Position numbers and translations under genes: made by a program. A model generated the notes under the pieces. It did no database searches, had not been told where the DNA came from, and worked only from the letters and a program-made list of their open reading frames with translations. A stretch of DNA of 64,000 nt from Mytilus galloprovincialis (lineage: Eukaryota; Mollusca; Bivalvia; Mytilida; Mytilidae): the NCBI RefSeq assembly GCF_965363235.1, contig NC_134841.1, positions 64,253,078-64,317,077 on the forward strand, read 5' to 3'. Positions 24,801 to 37,140 of the stretch are shown piece after piece; the first letter of the stretch is position 1, and the number at the start of each line of letters is the position of its first letter.

Positions 24801-26458
24801 GCGTCTGGCGTATATATAAAATTGAGTTTATTTTCATTGGTGTCCTTTAATATTCAAATAGGTATAGTCACATGGTACAAAATAAACTAATAAATAGATA
24901 ACCGTTCTTTAATATGTAACAGTATTTAAGATCTTTTTATCCATATATTTACTTCAATCATTAGAATTTTTTTAGTTTTTCAAAATACAAATACTGTTAA
25001 TTAAGATTACAAGAAAATTCGCGAATGAATATTTTGGGTATATGTCATTGAATACCATAAAGTAAATATAACTTTCAAGTCTAATAAATACATTTATAAA
25101 TTGTACAGTTTTTTTATCAAAAGTTATCCCTTTTGTCGCTTTTTGTGAGAAATGTCGTGTTTCAAACGACATTACCGTCAGTTTTCTTTAAAAAGATTCA
25201 TTCCTGTTTTTGACACCCCCCCCCCCCCCCTGTCCCCTGTTTTCTCTTTTTTTCAAATTCTGTTTTGGAAAGCTCCTTATCACGTTAAAATATTCCCTAA
25301 GGTTGGAAGTTTGTTTGGCTGAACTTCAAAACCATTGATTTCAGAAAATGGGCGAGGTTAAGGGGGTTAAAGGGCATCAAAAACGCCAAAAAAGGGAAAA
25401 TCACGATTTTTAGTCATAGTTTCTTAAAATTTTATAAGGTGCGCCTACGTGACCCGGAGAAAATTACATCGATTTAGACAGCAAAAAAAAGTGCTAATGA
25501 CATTTGAATAAAACAAATCCAGGGTCACGTTGGCGCAGGCACTTAAAAACTAAAACGTTGTTGTTACAAAACACCTGAAAAATAAATAATAATTACAATA
25601 TTTGAATAATAACAGAAATTTCCCCCCCCCCCCCACTTCAACCAGTTCCTAAAATTAGTGGGTTTGAAGTTCATCCTTCAAGCATTATGGAATATTTTAC
25701 CATAATAAGTAGCTTTAAAAAACAAAATTTGAAAAATGAGATAATAGGGGGGTCAAAACCCGGTCTTTTCCTTTAAGTTCCATCAAGGTCGTATCGAAAT
25801 GATATATGACCGATAGGTCAATACAATTGTTTTTCACTTATATCATAATTTGATACTAACCTACTGTTTTTTGTTTTTTTTTAATATGTATTCATCTCAT
25901 TGTTAAATTAAGATTTTACCATACAACTGTATTTGTTCGATTCACAATAATACTCGTCTGTATTGCAGCTGGGGTCACTTCTTTTGTTTCTTGTAGGAGC
26001 TGTGAGGAACGAGTGTGCTTCATGTTGTTGAATTTTCCACGGAACTTGTATTTCAACATAATTTGCGCTAGATAATTCTACAAGGTAATCATAATAGAGT
26101 TGTTGCTAGAAGGATATTTCAAAAATATTTGTCAATACCAAAATGGATTTGGTCATAATTATGCTCAATTTACCAACATTTACAAATTATAGATGCAAAT
26201 CTAATATAAAATAAAGTAATGTTATCACCCTCTAAGGTCTGATGTTAGTTTTGTCCTAGAAATCATTTTAGCTTAATTTATACAACACAAAATTAAAACA
26301 AAATGGGTATTATTAGACATTTAAAAAATATTCTGAAATAGAGCATTTGTTCATTTTTATAGTAGATTTGAATACTCGTTTTAAAACTTGTATAACTATA
26401 CATTCAAACTTAGCTTACCTATCAAAATAGAAACAACTGTAAAATGTGAAATGTACAT
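21761..26458 (-). CDS. Copy B: 5' half of a paralogue (signal, 8-Cys, two EGFs), VWA part lost
   Basis: Five open exons with GT/AG borders: 26458-26419 (signal peptide [13 protein letters not shown]), 26077-25920 (propeptide, RNKR site), 23729-23615 (rest of the eight-Cys module), 22408-22295 (EGF, DDQC type) and 21874-21761 (EGF, EINEC type). The last EGF resembles those of copy E more than the second EGF of A, C and D. No intact VWA exon follows before copy A begins; only a remnant at 19530-19696 is visible. The last exon ends in phase 1 with donor ACAG|GTATGT, so it could in principle splice to the phase-1 exon 2 or a later exon of copy A, giving a B-A fusion. Otherwise it is a truncated pseudogene. 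Confidence 0.6.
22440..22500 (+). repeat. R1 5' fragment
   Basis: TAGATACCAGGATTAAAATT followed by TATACGCCAGACGCGCGTTT, then the match stops. In a copy B intron. Confidence 0.6.
24040..24606 (+). mobile_element. 3' fragment of the retroelement: C-terminal coding part and tail
   Basis: Plus-sense copy with the conserved C-terminal wording ([26 protein letters not shown]) and the complete tail ending GTCCCTCTTTT. It lies in a copy B intron next to a reverse-oriented copy of the ~150-bp repeat. Truncated at its 5' end; fossil of moderate age. Confidence 0.75.
24625..24825 (-). repeat. R1 copy, reverse
   Basis: Runs from the CTTAGCTGTATTTGG tail to CGCGCGTCTGGCGTATATA, just after the retroelement fragment 24040-24606. 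Confidence 0.7.
25190..25785. mobile_element. Foldback element with C-runs in both arms
   Basis: Outer arms: TTTTTGACACCCCCC on the left against reverse TTTTGACCCCCC on the right, then CAAATTCTGTTTTGGAAAGC against CAAATTTTGTTTTTTAAAGC. Inner arms share GTGCGCCTACGTGACCC and reverse GTGCCTGCGCCAACGTGACC. No open frame. In the copy B intron between exons 2 and 3. Confidence 0.7.
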
Positions 26459-26769
26459 TCTAATGCTGTAAAGAAAACCCACAACTTCTCTATCAAAGAC
26501 TGTGAGACAGATGATCTGAAGTGGACAATACTTTTGGTTATCTTAAATAAGCATAAAATAGGAAAAGATAAATACACAAAGGCAACATTTCTTACTATTT
26601 CAAACATACATTATTTATTCGGTACAAAATCCAAAGCTTCAGCTTTATGATGAAAACACTGTAAGATTTTTTCATCCTCAAAATTGGAGAGCAATTCAAT
26701 ATATGAAAATAAAATTAAAGCCAAAGATGAACATATATTTTGAAAATTCATAGTAGATATAAGACGATA

Positions 26770-27065
26770 TGTTATGAGTGTCTATGAGACAACTCTCCAT
26801 CCCAGTCACAATTTGTAAAAAGTTTACCATTATAAGTCAAAGTATCGGCTTCAACATGGAGCCGTGGCTCATTCCAAACAGCAAGCTATAAAAGGCCCAA
26901 AAATTGACTAGTATAAAAACATTCGAACAGAAAAACCAACCGTCTAATCTAATAAAAATCGAGAAACATTTATGAACCTCATCATTAAACGACATCCACT
27001 GAACATCAGGTTCCTAGCTAACTTAGGACAGGTGCAAAAGATGAAGCGGCCGTCATAAACACCTT
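26770..27065 (+). repeat. R3 copy, longer form, 5' flank of copy B
   Basis: GAGACAACTCTCCATCCCAG to GGACAGGTGCAAAAG; includes both halves of the family. Confidence 0.65.
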
Positions 27066-27449
27066 TGTCCACCTTTTGTTTTATGAGAAACCTAATATAT
27101 GTCTATCCATTTGGGTTTTTTTCATGTTGAAAATAACACGTGTACATCCGAAGAATATTAAGTTATTTCCCATCATAAATATTAATTAACTATGTAAGTT
27201 AGAAAGATAATCAAAATCAAACACAAATCCAAACACGTGAAATGAAAAAATAGCAATTCATATCAAGCTTATATAAAAAAAATATCAGGAGACGTATATG
27301 TCATAACAAAGGACTGACGTTGAGGTTGGTAATTAAGCATTTTACCATGAATAAACATACATATTTATGTGGTAATTGTTTTGTTTTAGTTGTTCTGTTG
27401 TTCGAAGCTGCCACTTATTTAAATTAAAAAAGGACTACGACATTTTCCA

Positions 27450-27625
27450 AAGATAAAACTGAAAATACTCGATTTTCTACAGCCTGTTCCTAGTCAGGTA
27501 TATGAGAGTTATTATCCATTCGTTATAAGTGTTGAGGTATTTGATTTTGACATTTGATTACGATCTTTCCGTTCTAAATTTTCCTCGGAGTTCTTTAATT
27601 TTGTTATTTTACTTTTTGCATATGT
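27450..27625 (+). repeat. R2 fragment
   Basis: CTCGATTTTCTACAGCCTG through CGATCTTTCCGTTC; 5' part missing. Upstream of copy B. Confidence 0.5.
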
Positions 27626-27765
27626 GCTTATCATATTTTTTAGTTTTCAAAGCAATAGTTTAGCAAAGGATAGCTGTTAAAACATTTAAAGAATCAGCAA
27701 AATGTATCGATATATCAATATACTCTAGTAATTACTGTACATTTACAATGAATTAAAACGTTTAC

Positions 27766-27840
27766 CTTGATTGGTTCTCTTCTTTTCAATTTTTTTCTTC
27801 AAATTTTCACCAGATTGAGGACATTCGTCTAAGGTCACTC
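27766..27840 (-). other. Candidate 5' non-coding exon of copy B
   Basis: The minus strand carries GAAAAGAAGAGAACCAATC then AAG|GTAAAC. A second similar block, GAAAAGAAGAG followed at 28655 by AAAG|GTAAGC, lies about 0.9 kb further upstream. Either could be the leader exon that splices to the ATG exon at 26458. Support is donor shape and shared purine-rich wording only. Confidence 0.22.
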
Positions 27841-28713
27841 TTTAGAAAAGATTTAAATTCTTAATTGTATAGAATAGTACCCGACTTCCTTATTCCTCGC
27901 CTTGAATGTGTGAATGGTATTTAAACATATAGGTAAAATTTGAATTCTGTTGAATATCGTCACATAACAGACTCTCTGTAAACGTATTTGGGAAATCCTA
28001 TAAAATGCGGAATTAAGCATCGGTCTGTTCAAAAACTCACGATTTATTCAGATCATGATGATATATAATCAGTTCTTGAAATTTTCTTTATATACAATTG
28101 ATGTTGTTGAAGTGGTACTTGCGTTAATGTCTTTTTGAGAGAGAAAAAAATAATCACCTTATCATTCAAACATAATTATTTTACAGTGTGCATCCCCCTG
28201 TTTTCGTTCGAGTACATTATGCAAGTTTGTCTTTGACTTTTAAAATGGAAAATCGTCTTGGATATTGTTTTCAGATGTGATTGATTACGATTCTTTATTT
28301 CTTTTAAATTCAAAAAGGTCTTCGTTTCCTTACTACTAGGAAAACGCTTATTCAAAGTACATGAGGAATTGTATCCCAATACAAACATAGAAAGGATGGC
28401 AATTAATTAAAAACAAATGAGTCAAATATTAAGAGATATTATCATGCATACTAAGATTATAAGTAACTAAACGTGTTCATTTCTGTCATTATAAAAAAAA
28501 AACGCTTATATAGGTCTTTCCGTATGACCTTTTGTTACCTACATGTTGAAAATAACATTTAAAGAATAAAAAATAATCAGACTTTTTATAATGTATCATG
28601 TATCAAGATAATCATGCACATATTGTATATTTTCCTATAAATTCAGACGCTTACCTTTCTTAAATTTAGGCTAATACTCTTCTTTTCAATACTTTTTTTA
28701 ATAATAGTTCACA

Positions 28714-29111
28714 TTAAGGACGCTGGCTTGTCATGTTTTATTTAGTTTGTCAGATTTTCGGAATCCTCTGGTTTTATTCATTTGAATGCCTTGCAAAATT
28801 TTGCCCGGTGACCCCAATTTTTCTTTTTGTAAATCTTTTACACGTATAATAATAATCCATCTGTAAAAGTCTGATAAAATTCTAATTACTTTTTAACAGT
28901 TTTTGAGAACTTCACCTTGTCAATACTAAAGCTATGAAAAGTCAAGAGAGAATATTTTCCCGCCAAAATTTCAATGGCTTATATCTCGAAAACAAGCACG
29001 GTGACCTATATATTTTTTTGGCTCTTTGGATTCCTTTATTAATCCCGTATTAATATGAACTAGTGTTTTAAAAAGTTAATTACTTTGAAACTGAGAAGCG
29101 AACTCCCTTAA
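28714..29111. mobile_element. Probable TTAA-flanked non-autonomous element
   Basis: The left end TTAAGGACGCTGGCTTGTCA and the right end, reversed, TTAAGGGAGTTCGCTTCTCA agree at most positions. The interior is AT-rich without a frame. Upstream of copy B. Confidence 0.45.
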
Positions 29112-30163
29112 AAAAATGAAGATATTTTTCCAAGGTCGCTCTTAAAACGATTTTATTGGCTAAATGAACACAACTCTTCCTTGTAATTGGTATTTTAATG
29201 AGTGTATCAATATGAAAACCCGTAATTAAAAACTAAAGTTAATACCCGTTGAATATTTCAATAAAACTGACCTCCTTTTAAATCATTGGGAAAACCTAAT
29301 AAATTGTCCTGTACAATTAGATAAAGTGTAAATGAACTATATAAAAAGAGTATGACACTTGCGTCCGATTTGCTTTTAAAATTTACCCTCGCCAGGAACG
29401 CTCCAATGTGAATATTGGAGGGTCCAGGCTGATATATAAAAACCAAAAAAGGTGAAGAGCTATATCAACAAAAAAGACATTAAAATAATATACAATACCA
29501 ATTTTGCTGCAACATGTAAACGTTTCAGTATTTACTAGTTTTTGTGAAAGTGATGGTAAAGGTGTTTTTATATAAGATCTTTGTATTAAAATAATTTTTA
29601 AGTGGTACTTTCATTTACTAGCACTTGTTATATCCCTCTGCTGTTGAACTGATAGTCCCTGATGGTATCGTCAGCTAGCAGTAAAAGGTTTTAACTCCTT
29701 CAGGCATGATTGACTTTGATGGATTTGACTATTCTTTTCAAAACCATTGTGTTAATTTATCTTGTCGAGTTTTCAAGAACTTATATATTCTTGTCATTCA
29801 AATCTTGGATTTTGGTGTTCAAGATGACTCAATAAATTTGTAAAGTGTTATCTTTTTTAGTCTTGATCTTTTTGAATTGAAAACCTGCCTTTTTTGCATT
29901 TTATTGGTAAGTTGAAACTTCAATTGGTCATGTTTTTCTTATATAGTAAATATGAAGATGTATTACTCTAAACCAGATATATACAAAGAAATATTATATT
30001 CTTGTATGTATATCTAATGAAAATAACCTGTCTTACTGTTTCCAGAACAGGTTGTTAAGGACCCTTTTATTTTTTTGCTTTCAGTTTTTTATGAGATTAT
30101 TACAATATATTGGTAGAGTAACAACATAACTTTTTCTCTAACAAATAAAAACAAGTAATACAT
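28715..30163. other. Gap between copies B and C
   Basis: Apart from the TTAA-type element at its left, AT-rich sequence without exon signals. An AATAAA on the minus strand at 30066-30071 may serve copy C. Confidence 0.4.
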
Positions 30164-30744
30164 TTATTGTCGTATACTAAATATATTGTCAACACAAACA
30201 TAATATTTTGTCATTGCAGTGAGAGAGTCTAATGCTCTAAAGTCGTCATTTTCTGTATAAAACACATGACTAGGATCATTCAATACTTTCTGAAAATTTT
30301 CTATTACATTGTCTTCTCCAGCTACAACGCCATTAACTTCTATGCCATCTACTTCAGAATACGATACTTCCTTCTTTATTTTATCCATATCAGTCCACAA
30401 ACCATTTGAAACAATTACCACCATCTTTCTTAGTGATGTAAACTGGTTACTTATTCGTATATTTTGAAAGGCATGACTTAGGTTTGATGATAAATGATTG
30501 TCAAGGTCATTTTGTAGCGCTGCTGCGATACGTTTATCTTTGTCACCTGACCATGTTAAAGAAAACACCTCTTTCGGTTCGTCTGAATACGAATACATGC
30601 CGATATTAACACTTGGGTTATATGATAACATTTTGACTATGATGTTTCGTGTGGCTGTTAGACGATCGTTGCAATTTTTTGTCGTTTGGTTGCCGTTTGA
30701 ATCCAAAAGAATGATTACCTGGGCATCTTCCTCCAAGTTGCAAT
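30164..30744 (-). CDS. Copy C last exon: second VWA domain, still open
   Basis: The 581-nt exon is fully open from the DCNLEED start to DNIFSIRQ-stop even though exon 6 of the same copy is broken. The metal motifs read LLDSNGN, SNLSHAF and VSNGLW, so no classical MIDAS. Sequons NQT and NLS are present as in copies D and E. Confidence 0.8.
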
Positions 30745-30999
30745 CTGTATAAAGATATATACAAATCCATATACAATGCTGTTTCAAAATGTTTTGAATT
30801 GTGAGTGTACAGTGTTTTGCAATGAGGATTGTTCAACTATAAAGTACAACAGAATCGGTGAATATTGAAGGTATTTAAAAAAAGCTTAAAATTGTATTTC
30901 TGTATGGAAATAGAAGGAGTAGGGGGAGGGGTGTTAAGAAGCAATTTTCTTTTCTACTTTGTTTCACTTATCTTGTTGCTGGCTCATTGAGGTTACGTT

Positions 31000-31248
31000 A
31001 TTTTCTATATAATGGAAATTTATGTGACTGTCATACAAGTGACAGGTTTAGCTAGCTATAAAACCAGGTTCAATCCGTCATTTTTTTACATAAGAAAAAG
31101 CCTGTACAGAGGCTGAATTATGACAGTTTTTATTATCCATTTGTCAGAAGACTTTAAGCGTTTAATTTTGCCATTTGATTGGTGACTTTCCATTTTGAAT
31201 TTTCCTTTGAGTTCAGTATTTTAGTGATTTTACCTTTTTCTAGCATAT
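31000..31248 (+). repeat. R2 copy
   Basis: GTGACAGGTTTAGCTAGC, ATAAAACCAGGTTCAATC and the end TTTGAGTTCAGTATTTTAG. In the last intron of copy C. Confidence 0.6.
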
Positions 31249-32962
31249 GACTTATTTTTAAAAGATTGTATTGCTATTTTATGTACAGTTTAAAATAAAA
31301 AAGTGAAAAGAAAAAAAATAGTTGCTTCAATTCAAATGTAGCATAGAAGAGGCAGAAGAAAACATTTCAGATCCCTGTAATTGAAAAATACTAACATTCA
31401 ACGTTCTGACAGTTCTTCAAAAGAAATATAGAGTTGTGTACTTATCCATTCAAATAAGTTCTAATATATATATATATATATATATACAGTTCCATTCTAT
31501 CGATTTCATCCTTCCATTGGGACTCTTCAGGATAACTGATGTAGTGTATATATATATATATAATCAGAATACATAATCAGAATACCTGTACAATGAGTAT
31601 GAACTGTTTCTTTGAGAATCTGGTTATACATATCATCTAGATGATTTGGACTAAAAGTATAAAACGGACTTTTTGAAATGGTCAACATCTCTGTATATGC
31701 AATCGACTGTCCGATTCCGACTGATAGAATACGAATACCTATTGAGTTTATTATCTGTGCCTCGTTCCTGTCTGTTGAGAGACCATCATGCATAAGGACA
31801 ATATAGCTTGCTGTTCCACGTGATCCGATTGAAGAGCTTGTTATCATCTGCAACAAGAATTCTGCTAGTTTTTAAAGCTGATAAATGTTCTCAAAGGGAT
31901 AATTTGATATCCATATTGACTATTTTTTTTAAGCCTTCCTACGTTTTCCTTAGAGGTTTTATTTTAAGTAAGGAATATTGTAAACACGTTTGAAAAGACA
32001 ACATTTTTAGTCATATTTAAGATAAGCATTTTAAAACACAAACGGAATGAAGAAATAATCAATCAAATTATTAAATGACTTATTCAGGCCAAGTCAAGAG
32101 GTTCATTCAACAAAAAGGTCATATTTAAAAACATATTTGCTACGCATAACTATAACATTTTATATACTAGAGGACATTTTGTATCCAATGAAAACTCTCT
32201 ACGAAGATCACTTGTTGAAATTCTATTTTGGCTTTAAAATATACATACGGAATCGAAATAAGAGGGCGTACAATGCCTTTTGTTCAGATCAAATCATCTC
32301 TTTTTTACCACCAAACCTTCGGGGAATAGTGTGCTCCTATACAACAGGACATGGATTAGTTTTGACAGGAAATATTTTTTTTATTGTAGATAACATAGCT
32401 ATTAATTCTTTAAATTGCATCATTGAACATTGAAAGGGATTTCTTCAATGGAACAGTGTTTTCCTTGTTTTACCCTTTGACAGATTATAAACAGAAGATA
32501 CGAAAGGAAAATCATTATTATTCATTAAATACTGTATATATTTTTTTAGTTTGATACCACTTTATTTGATTTCGAAGATACAGAATCTAAATGCTCAACG
32601 AATCGCAACTTGTTAATTAGCTTGCATGCATACTTTGGCGGCAAAACACGAAATCAAATATCCATGAACATTCACTTTTTTCTCAATCACCGAAAATTGG
32701 TATCCACAGAAATAAATGAATCGACCTTTAAACAATTTTGCGCCATTTGTGAAATTATGTATGCATTTAGATCTCAATGAAATTGGTCTGTTATCTACAA
32801 AATGATATATGTGAAGTTTATTCTTTCACCAATAAAATCTTATTAAATATATAAACAGCATAAAATTCGATGACTTCGTGAGTGTTTGTTTTATATAGAA
32901 TTCACACCATACAATAAGAAAACACCTTGTAAGAGTATTTTTTTTTTAAATTTCCAGTTTAC

Positions 32963-33233
32963 CTCACGAGCTTGTTGCAAAGCTTTAGCTGTGTTTGTTG
33001 CAGCTTCCTCTCCCTTGATAGTCTTAAAAATAGAATTCATATTAGAAGCCGATGTGTAGTCATCGAGATCAAATAGTACTGTGGAATAAAAGTTATAGGC
33101 TATAGCACCAATTTGGAAATCATTTCAACCAATAGGAACTTTGCGATAAAGTCGATGCTTTTGTTAAGACCATTTTTTAAGCTGTCAGATGTATCCACTG
33201 CAAATACGATGTCTGCAGGACCTGGTCTACAGT
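32963..33233 (-). pseudogene. Copy C exon 6: first half of VWA1, frameshifted and with a stop
   Basis: The exon is 271 nt against 284 nt in A, D and E. Compared with copy A, 13 nt are missing between AACTTTGC and GATAAAGTCG (forward strand, near 33144), shifting the frame, and the codon after VPIG is TGA instead of CGA. The MIDAS DTSDS is still visible upstream of both lesions. Splice borders are kept. Confidence 0.85.
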
Positions 33234-33732
33234 CTGAAAAAGATAGGTTAAAAATGTCTTAAATTTATAAAAAAAAAATGTTTCTCACCCTATGAACACA
33301 TGTTTTCATTTGTTTAATTTCTGGTTTAGATGATATCACATATACTACGAAAGATCAAGAGCTTACTGGTTAAAATGTATGTTTTTAAAACAATTACTGT
33401 ATACCTATACATATGTTTTCGACTATCGTCCATATTCGTCTTATATAGGAAATGAAGATCTTTTTATTGATGATCTCACCTGTTTCACAAACACTTCCTT
33501 CATATCTCCCCGTACAGTCACATGTGAAATCATTAAATAAATTGTTACACGACCCTCCATTTAAACAGGGAACAACCTGGCATTCGTTAAAATCTGTAAA
33601 ACATAAAACAAAGTACATTGTGTGTAAATAAAACATATTTTTTTAGACTTTTAGACGCATTTCAGCATTTAAATATTTTGGAAAATGACAAAATTAGTAG
33701 TACAAAACGATACTTTTAGCATACTCGAACTT

Positions 33733-33835
33733 TATTTGGCCTTTTAAACTTGTTTGATTCTAGCGTCACTGTTGAGTATTTTGTTGACGAAACGCGTGTC
33801 TAGCGCAAAAAAGTTTAATCCTAGTATCTATGTTA
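33733..33835 (-). repeat. R1 copy, old and mutated
   Basis: GCGTCACTGTTGAGTATTTT and GACGAAACGCGTGTCTAGCG are recognisable but altered. In a copy C intron. Confidence 0.55.
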
Positions 33836-34929
33836 AAGTGATTTACTAGTAACCGCTAGATCACAGACTGTAAAGTGTTTAAATTCGCTGGATTCCTGCC
33901 TTGATTAAGACGCCCCTTTGATTTATTTGTAGAGAAATATTATATAAAATTGAGAACGGAAATGGGCAATGTGTATATTTACAGTCATTAACTTCGTCCG
34001 CGTTTTGAAAATAACGTTCCAGCTATTTATTTGTTAAAAAATTTACTTTCAGCTCAGTCTGTAGCATAGTCATAGCTTGAAACACAACACTTTAGAGATT
34101 TATTTGTTTAAAGAGAGATTTCTTTGTACAAAACATCATATTCAGCAACAAACGACAATTATGAACAAGTAGGCTCCCGACTTGGGACAAGCACATAAAA
34201 ATGTGGCGATGTTAAACTAGTTTGATTGCGCCAAACCATCCCTCTAACCTTGTATTGAAGTGTAACAGCAAAAAGACATATAAAACCCCACAGTCATGAT
34301 ATGGCAGGGTATTTATACATCCCAACATTTAAAAAGTTCAGATCTGGGAGGACACAAAGTTACTGACAGCTAGTTCAAAACCAATACCAAATAATGAGAT
34401 TGTCATGTCTCTAAGACTAAAATAGCAATCAGAACATATTCAACATTCAATTGATTTAGTGAAAAGACGTCATTTACAGTCTTAGAAAAAAAATGATCTT
34501 GTGCACTACCAAGATACATGTATCGACATATTTGAGAGTCGCAGATGTGCATGTATATTTAAAAATGATATTTAGCTTGATTTTGATGTACTGATAAAGA
34601 AATAAATAGTAATACCAATAAAATCAATTTTCAAAGATCCAATTAAAGAAAACCCTACCTGTAGCACAATCGGTTACTGGATCCCAGCCTGGAACACATT
34701 GACAGTTATAGCTGGTACTTGTGTCTTGGCACGTGGCTCCGTTATGGCATGGAAATGATAGGCACTGGTCATCTGATTATACAAAATTGCTATTCAATGC
34801 AAACTTATCACACCACGAACAGAAACATTAGCTAATAATATATTGTTTATACTTTGAGTTATTTTTCTTTAAATGATATTCAGGTAATATAATTAGCACT
34901 TTATCTAAACTATTTCTTACTATATTGAT

Positions 34930-35135
34930 ACAAGAAAAATGTGGTATGAGTGCCAATAGACAACCCCTCATCCATGTCACAATTTGTTAAAGTAAACTAT
35001 TATAGGTCAAAGAACGGTCTTCAACACGGGGCCTTGGCTCACAACGAAAAACAAGTTATAAAGGGCCTCAAAAATGACTACTGTAAAACCATTCAAACGG
35101 GAAAACCAACAGTCTAATCTTTAAAAAAAAAAAGA
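34930..35135 (+). repeat. R3 copy in a copy C intron
   Basis: TGTGGTATGAGTGCCAATAG to AACGGGAAAACCAACAGTC. The second half of the family appears separately at about 34160-34330. Confidence 0.65.
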
Positions 35136-36211
35136 GAAACGAGAAACATCTTTCTTAAAAAATATTATGTTTTAAAGTTAATCCTATGAACTTTTAATTT
35201 ACGTGTACAGCCTAACGTGTAATGTTCTGGACAGGGTGTAGCTAGGTAACAAGCTTGTGTTGCAGTACATGTATGACCCTGACCACAATAATGCTCCCGA
35301 GTCTGTTCGTTGTGCATCTGGAATGAATTGTTTTTGGTACATACTAGACTAATTATTAAGCGAAAATTTGGGAAAATGCAGAATTAATACTAGAAAAGTC
35401 TTGATAATTTGTTAGACTAAAACAATTTCATTATCACAACAGCTGTTCACTTCAGACAATTTTGAACGAAAATTGCACATGTTTGAATTACCAGCTTTTG
35501 CATCAGAAGACATCGTTACCCAGTTCCAATTCATTTTTATCTGTACTCAAAGTACGTAGTAGTTTTACTTCCGAATTAGGGGGAAAATGTCTTTCTTATA
35601 AACAGTTAGTGAAATATTACCAGATTTTTGCAGTTTTAGCCATATTTTATCTTGAGAATATAAGTAAACAGAAATATGCAATATTGGTTTGAACGTATCA
35701 TGCACAAACATGAAGTTGTGATACTTAGATTAATGTGCCTGTTTATTTGATGTGCATGTTAATCCATTGCTGTTTATATTTGTTTCTGTTCGTATTTTTT
35801 TTTTTTTTAGTAAGTTTGTTATGGTATATGTCTTCGCTCTTCTCGGTTGAGTCGCTTTTCATTTTGTTATTCTGGAACATTTAGTACCTTACTATACTGC
35901 ATATGTTTTGCTAATTGTTGATGGTTGTACGGTGACATATATAGAGTTAGACACCCTTAGAACAGTTCATGACACACACAGCTCTAAGGAGAACCAATCC
36001 TAAAAAAAATAGCCGTGGTGTGAAATAGATTTAGGGATATTTGTCAAATGTCTGTGAGGTTTGCGTCTCATCAACGTGTCACCATTTCTACTTTTTCTAC
36101 CGCCATTTAGTACGTCGAGAAAGATATATTTGTGTTTCTATTTGATATTATCGTTTCTTAATTTTGTTTCATTATATCAAGTATTTATTTAGATGTTTTT
36201 TAAGTGTTTAC

Positions 36212-36375
36212 CATGCAATTGGCTTTGTTTGCTTCAGCTTCACAATAAGGCTCGTCTGTGTTGCATCTAGGATTACTTCTTTTGTTTCTAGTTGGAGCTT
36301 TGAGGAACGAGTGTGCTTCACGACTTTGTATTTTCCATGGAGCTTCTACTTCTGCATAGTGTGTGTTAATGAATT
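36212..36375 (-). pseudogene. Copy C exon 2: propeptide exon with lost splice acceptor
   Basis: The exon matches exon 2 of A, B and D, including the RNKR site (here followed by SNPRC), but the base pair before it is AT instead of AG. It is 164 nt rather than 158, with a two-codon insertion in EAEANKANC. Without a nearby substitute AG the exon would be skipped; skipping a phase 1-to-0 exon would also break the frame. Confidence 0.7.
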
Positions 36376-36724
36376 ATACAAGATCAATATTGTTCAGTGT
36401 TAGTTTTGAAAAGAGGATGTCCTTTAAAAACAATTGAAATAAATTGCATTTGAAATGGTTTTATTCGCTTATTCATTACCCAAAATGTATTGAACATAGC
36501 CGTTATAAACATTCAATCAAAATGCGCTGCAAAAATTTAAACATTTCCAACTCTCTCTCTGTTGTTTCCTTGTTGTATTTATCCCCTCAAAATTGAGAAA
36601 TCAAATATGTATGTGAAATCATTTTTTTTATACGTAACGACATAAAAACACTATTAAAGATATATATAACAAATGATATAATCGTTATTATGTTTGGCAG
36701 CTAACTTACCTAACTTAAAAGTGC

Positions 36725-37140
36725 GAGGTTTGGCATTCCACAAAACCAGGTTCAACCCACCATTTTTTCCTTTAAAAATGCCCTGTACCAAGTCAGGAAT
36801 ATGGCCATTGTTATATTATAGTTCGTTTCTGTGTGTATTACATTATAACGTTGTGTCGTTTGTTTTCTCTTATTTTTGAGTGTAAATTCACATTGCGATA
36901 AGACGTGTCACGGTACTTGTCTATCCCAAATTCATGTATTTGGTTTTGATGTTATATATATATGTTATATTTGTTATTCTCGTGGGATTTTGTCTATGTG
37001 TGTTACATTTTTGTGTTATGTCGTTGTTCTCCTCTTATATTTAATGCGTTTCCCTCGGTTTTAGTTTGTTACCCCAATTTTGTTTTTTGTCCATGGATTT
37101 ATGAGTTTTGAACAGCGGTATACTATATACTGTAGCCTTT
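36725..37140 (+). repeat. R2-related repeat tail in the first coding intron of copy C
   Basis: AAAACCAGGTTCAACCCACC opens a block continuing through a T-rich tail with GTTATGTCGTTGTTCTCC and TGCGTTTCCCTCGGTTTTAG. A relative of its second half lies at 61240-61455. Likely a retroelement 3' end of undetermined class. Confidence 0.5.

Noticed and set aside
31462-31562. TA-rich runs as a promoter or origin
   Set aside because: Simple TA microsatellites inside a copy C intron; no supporting motif.
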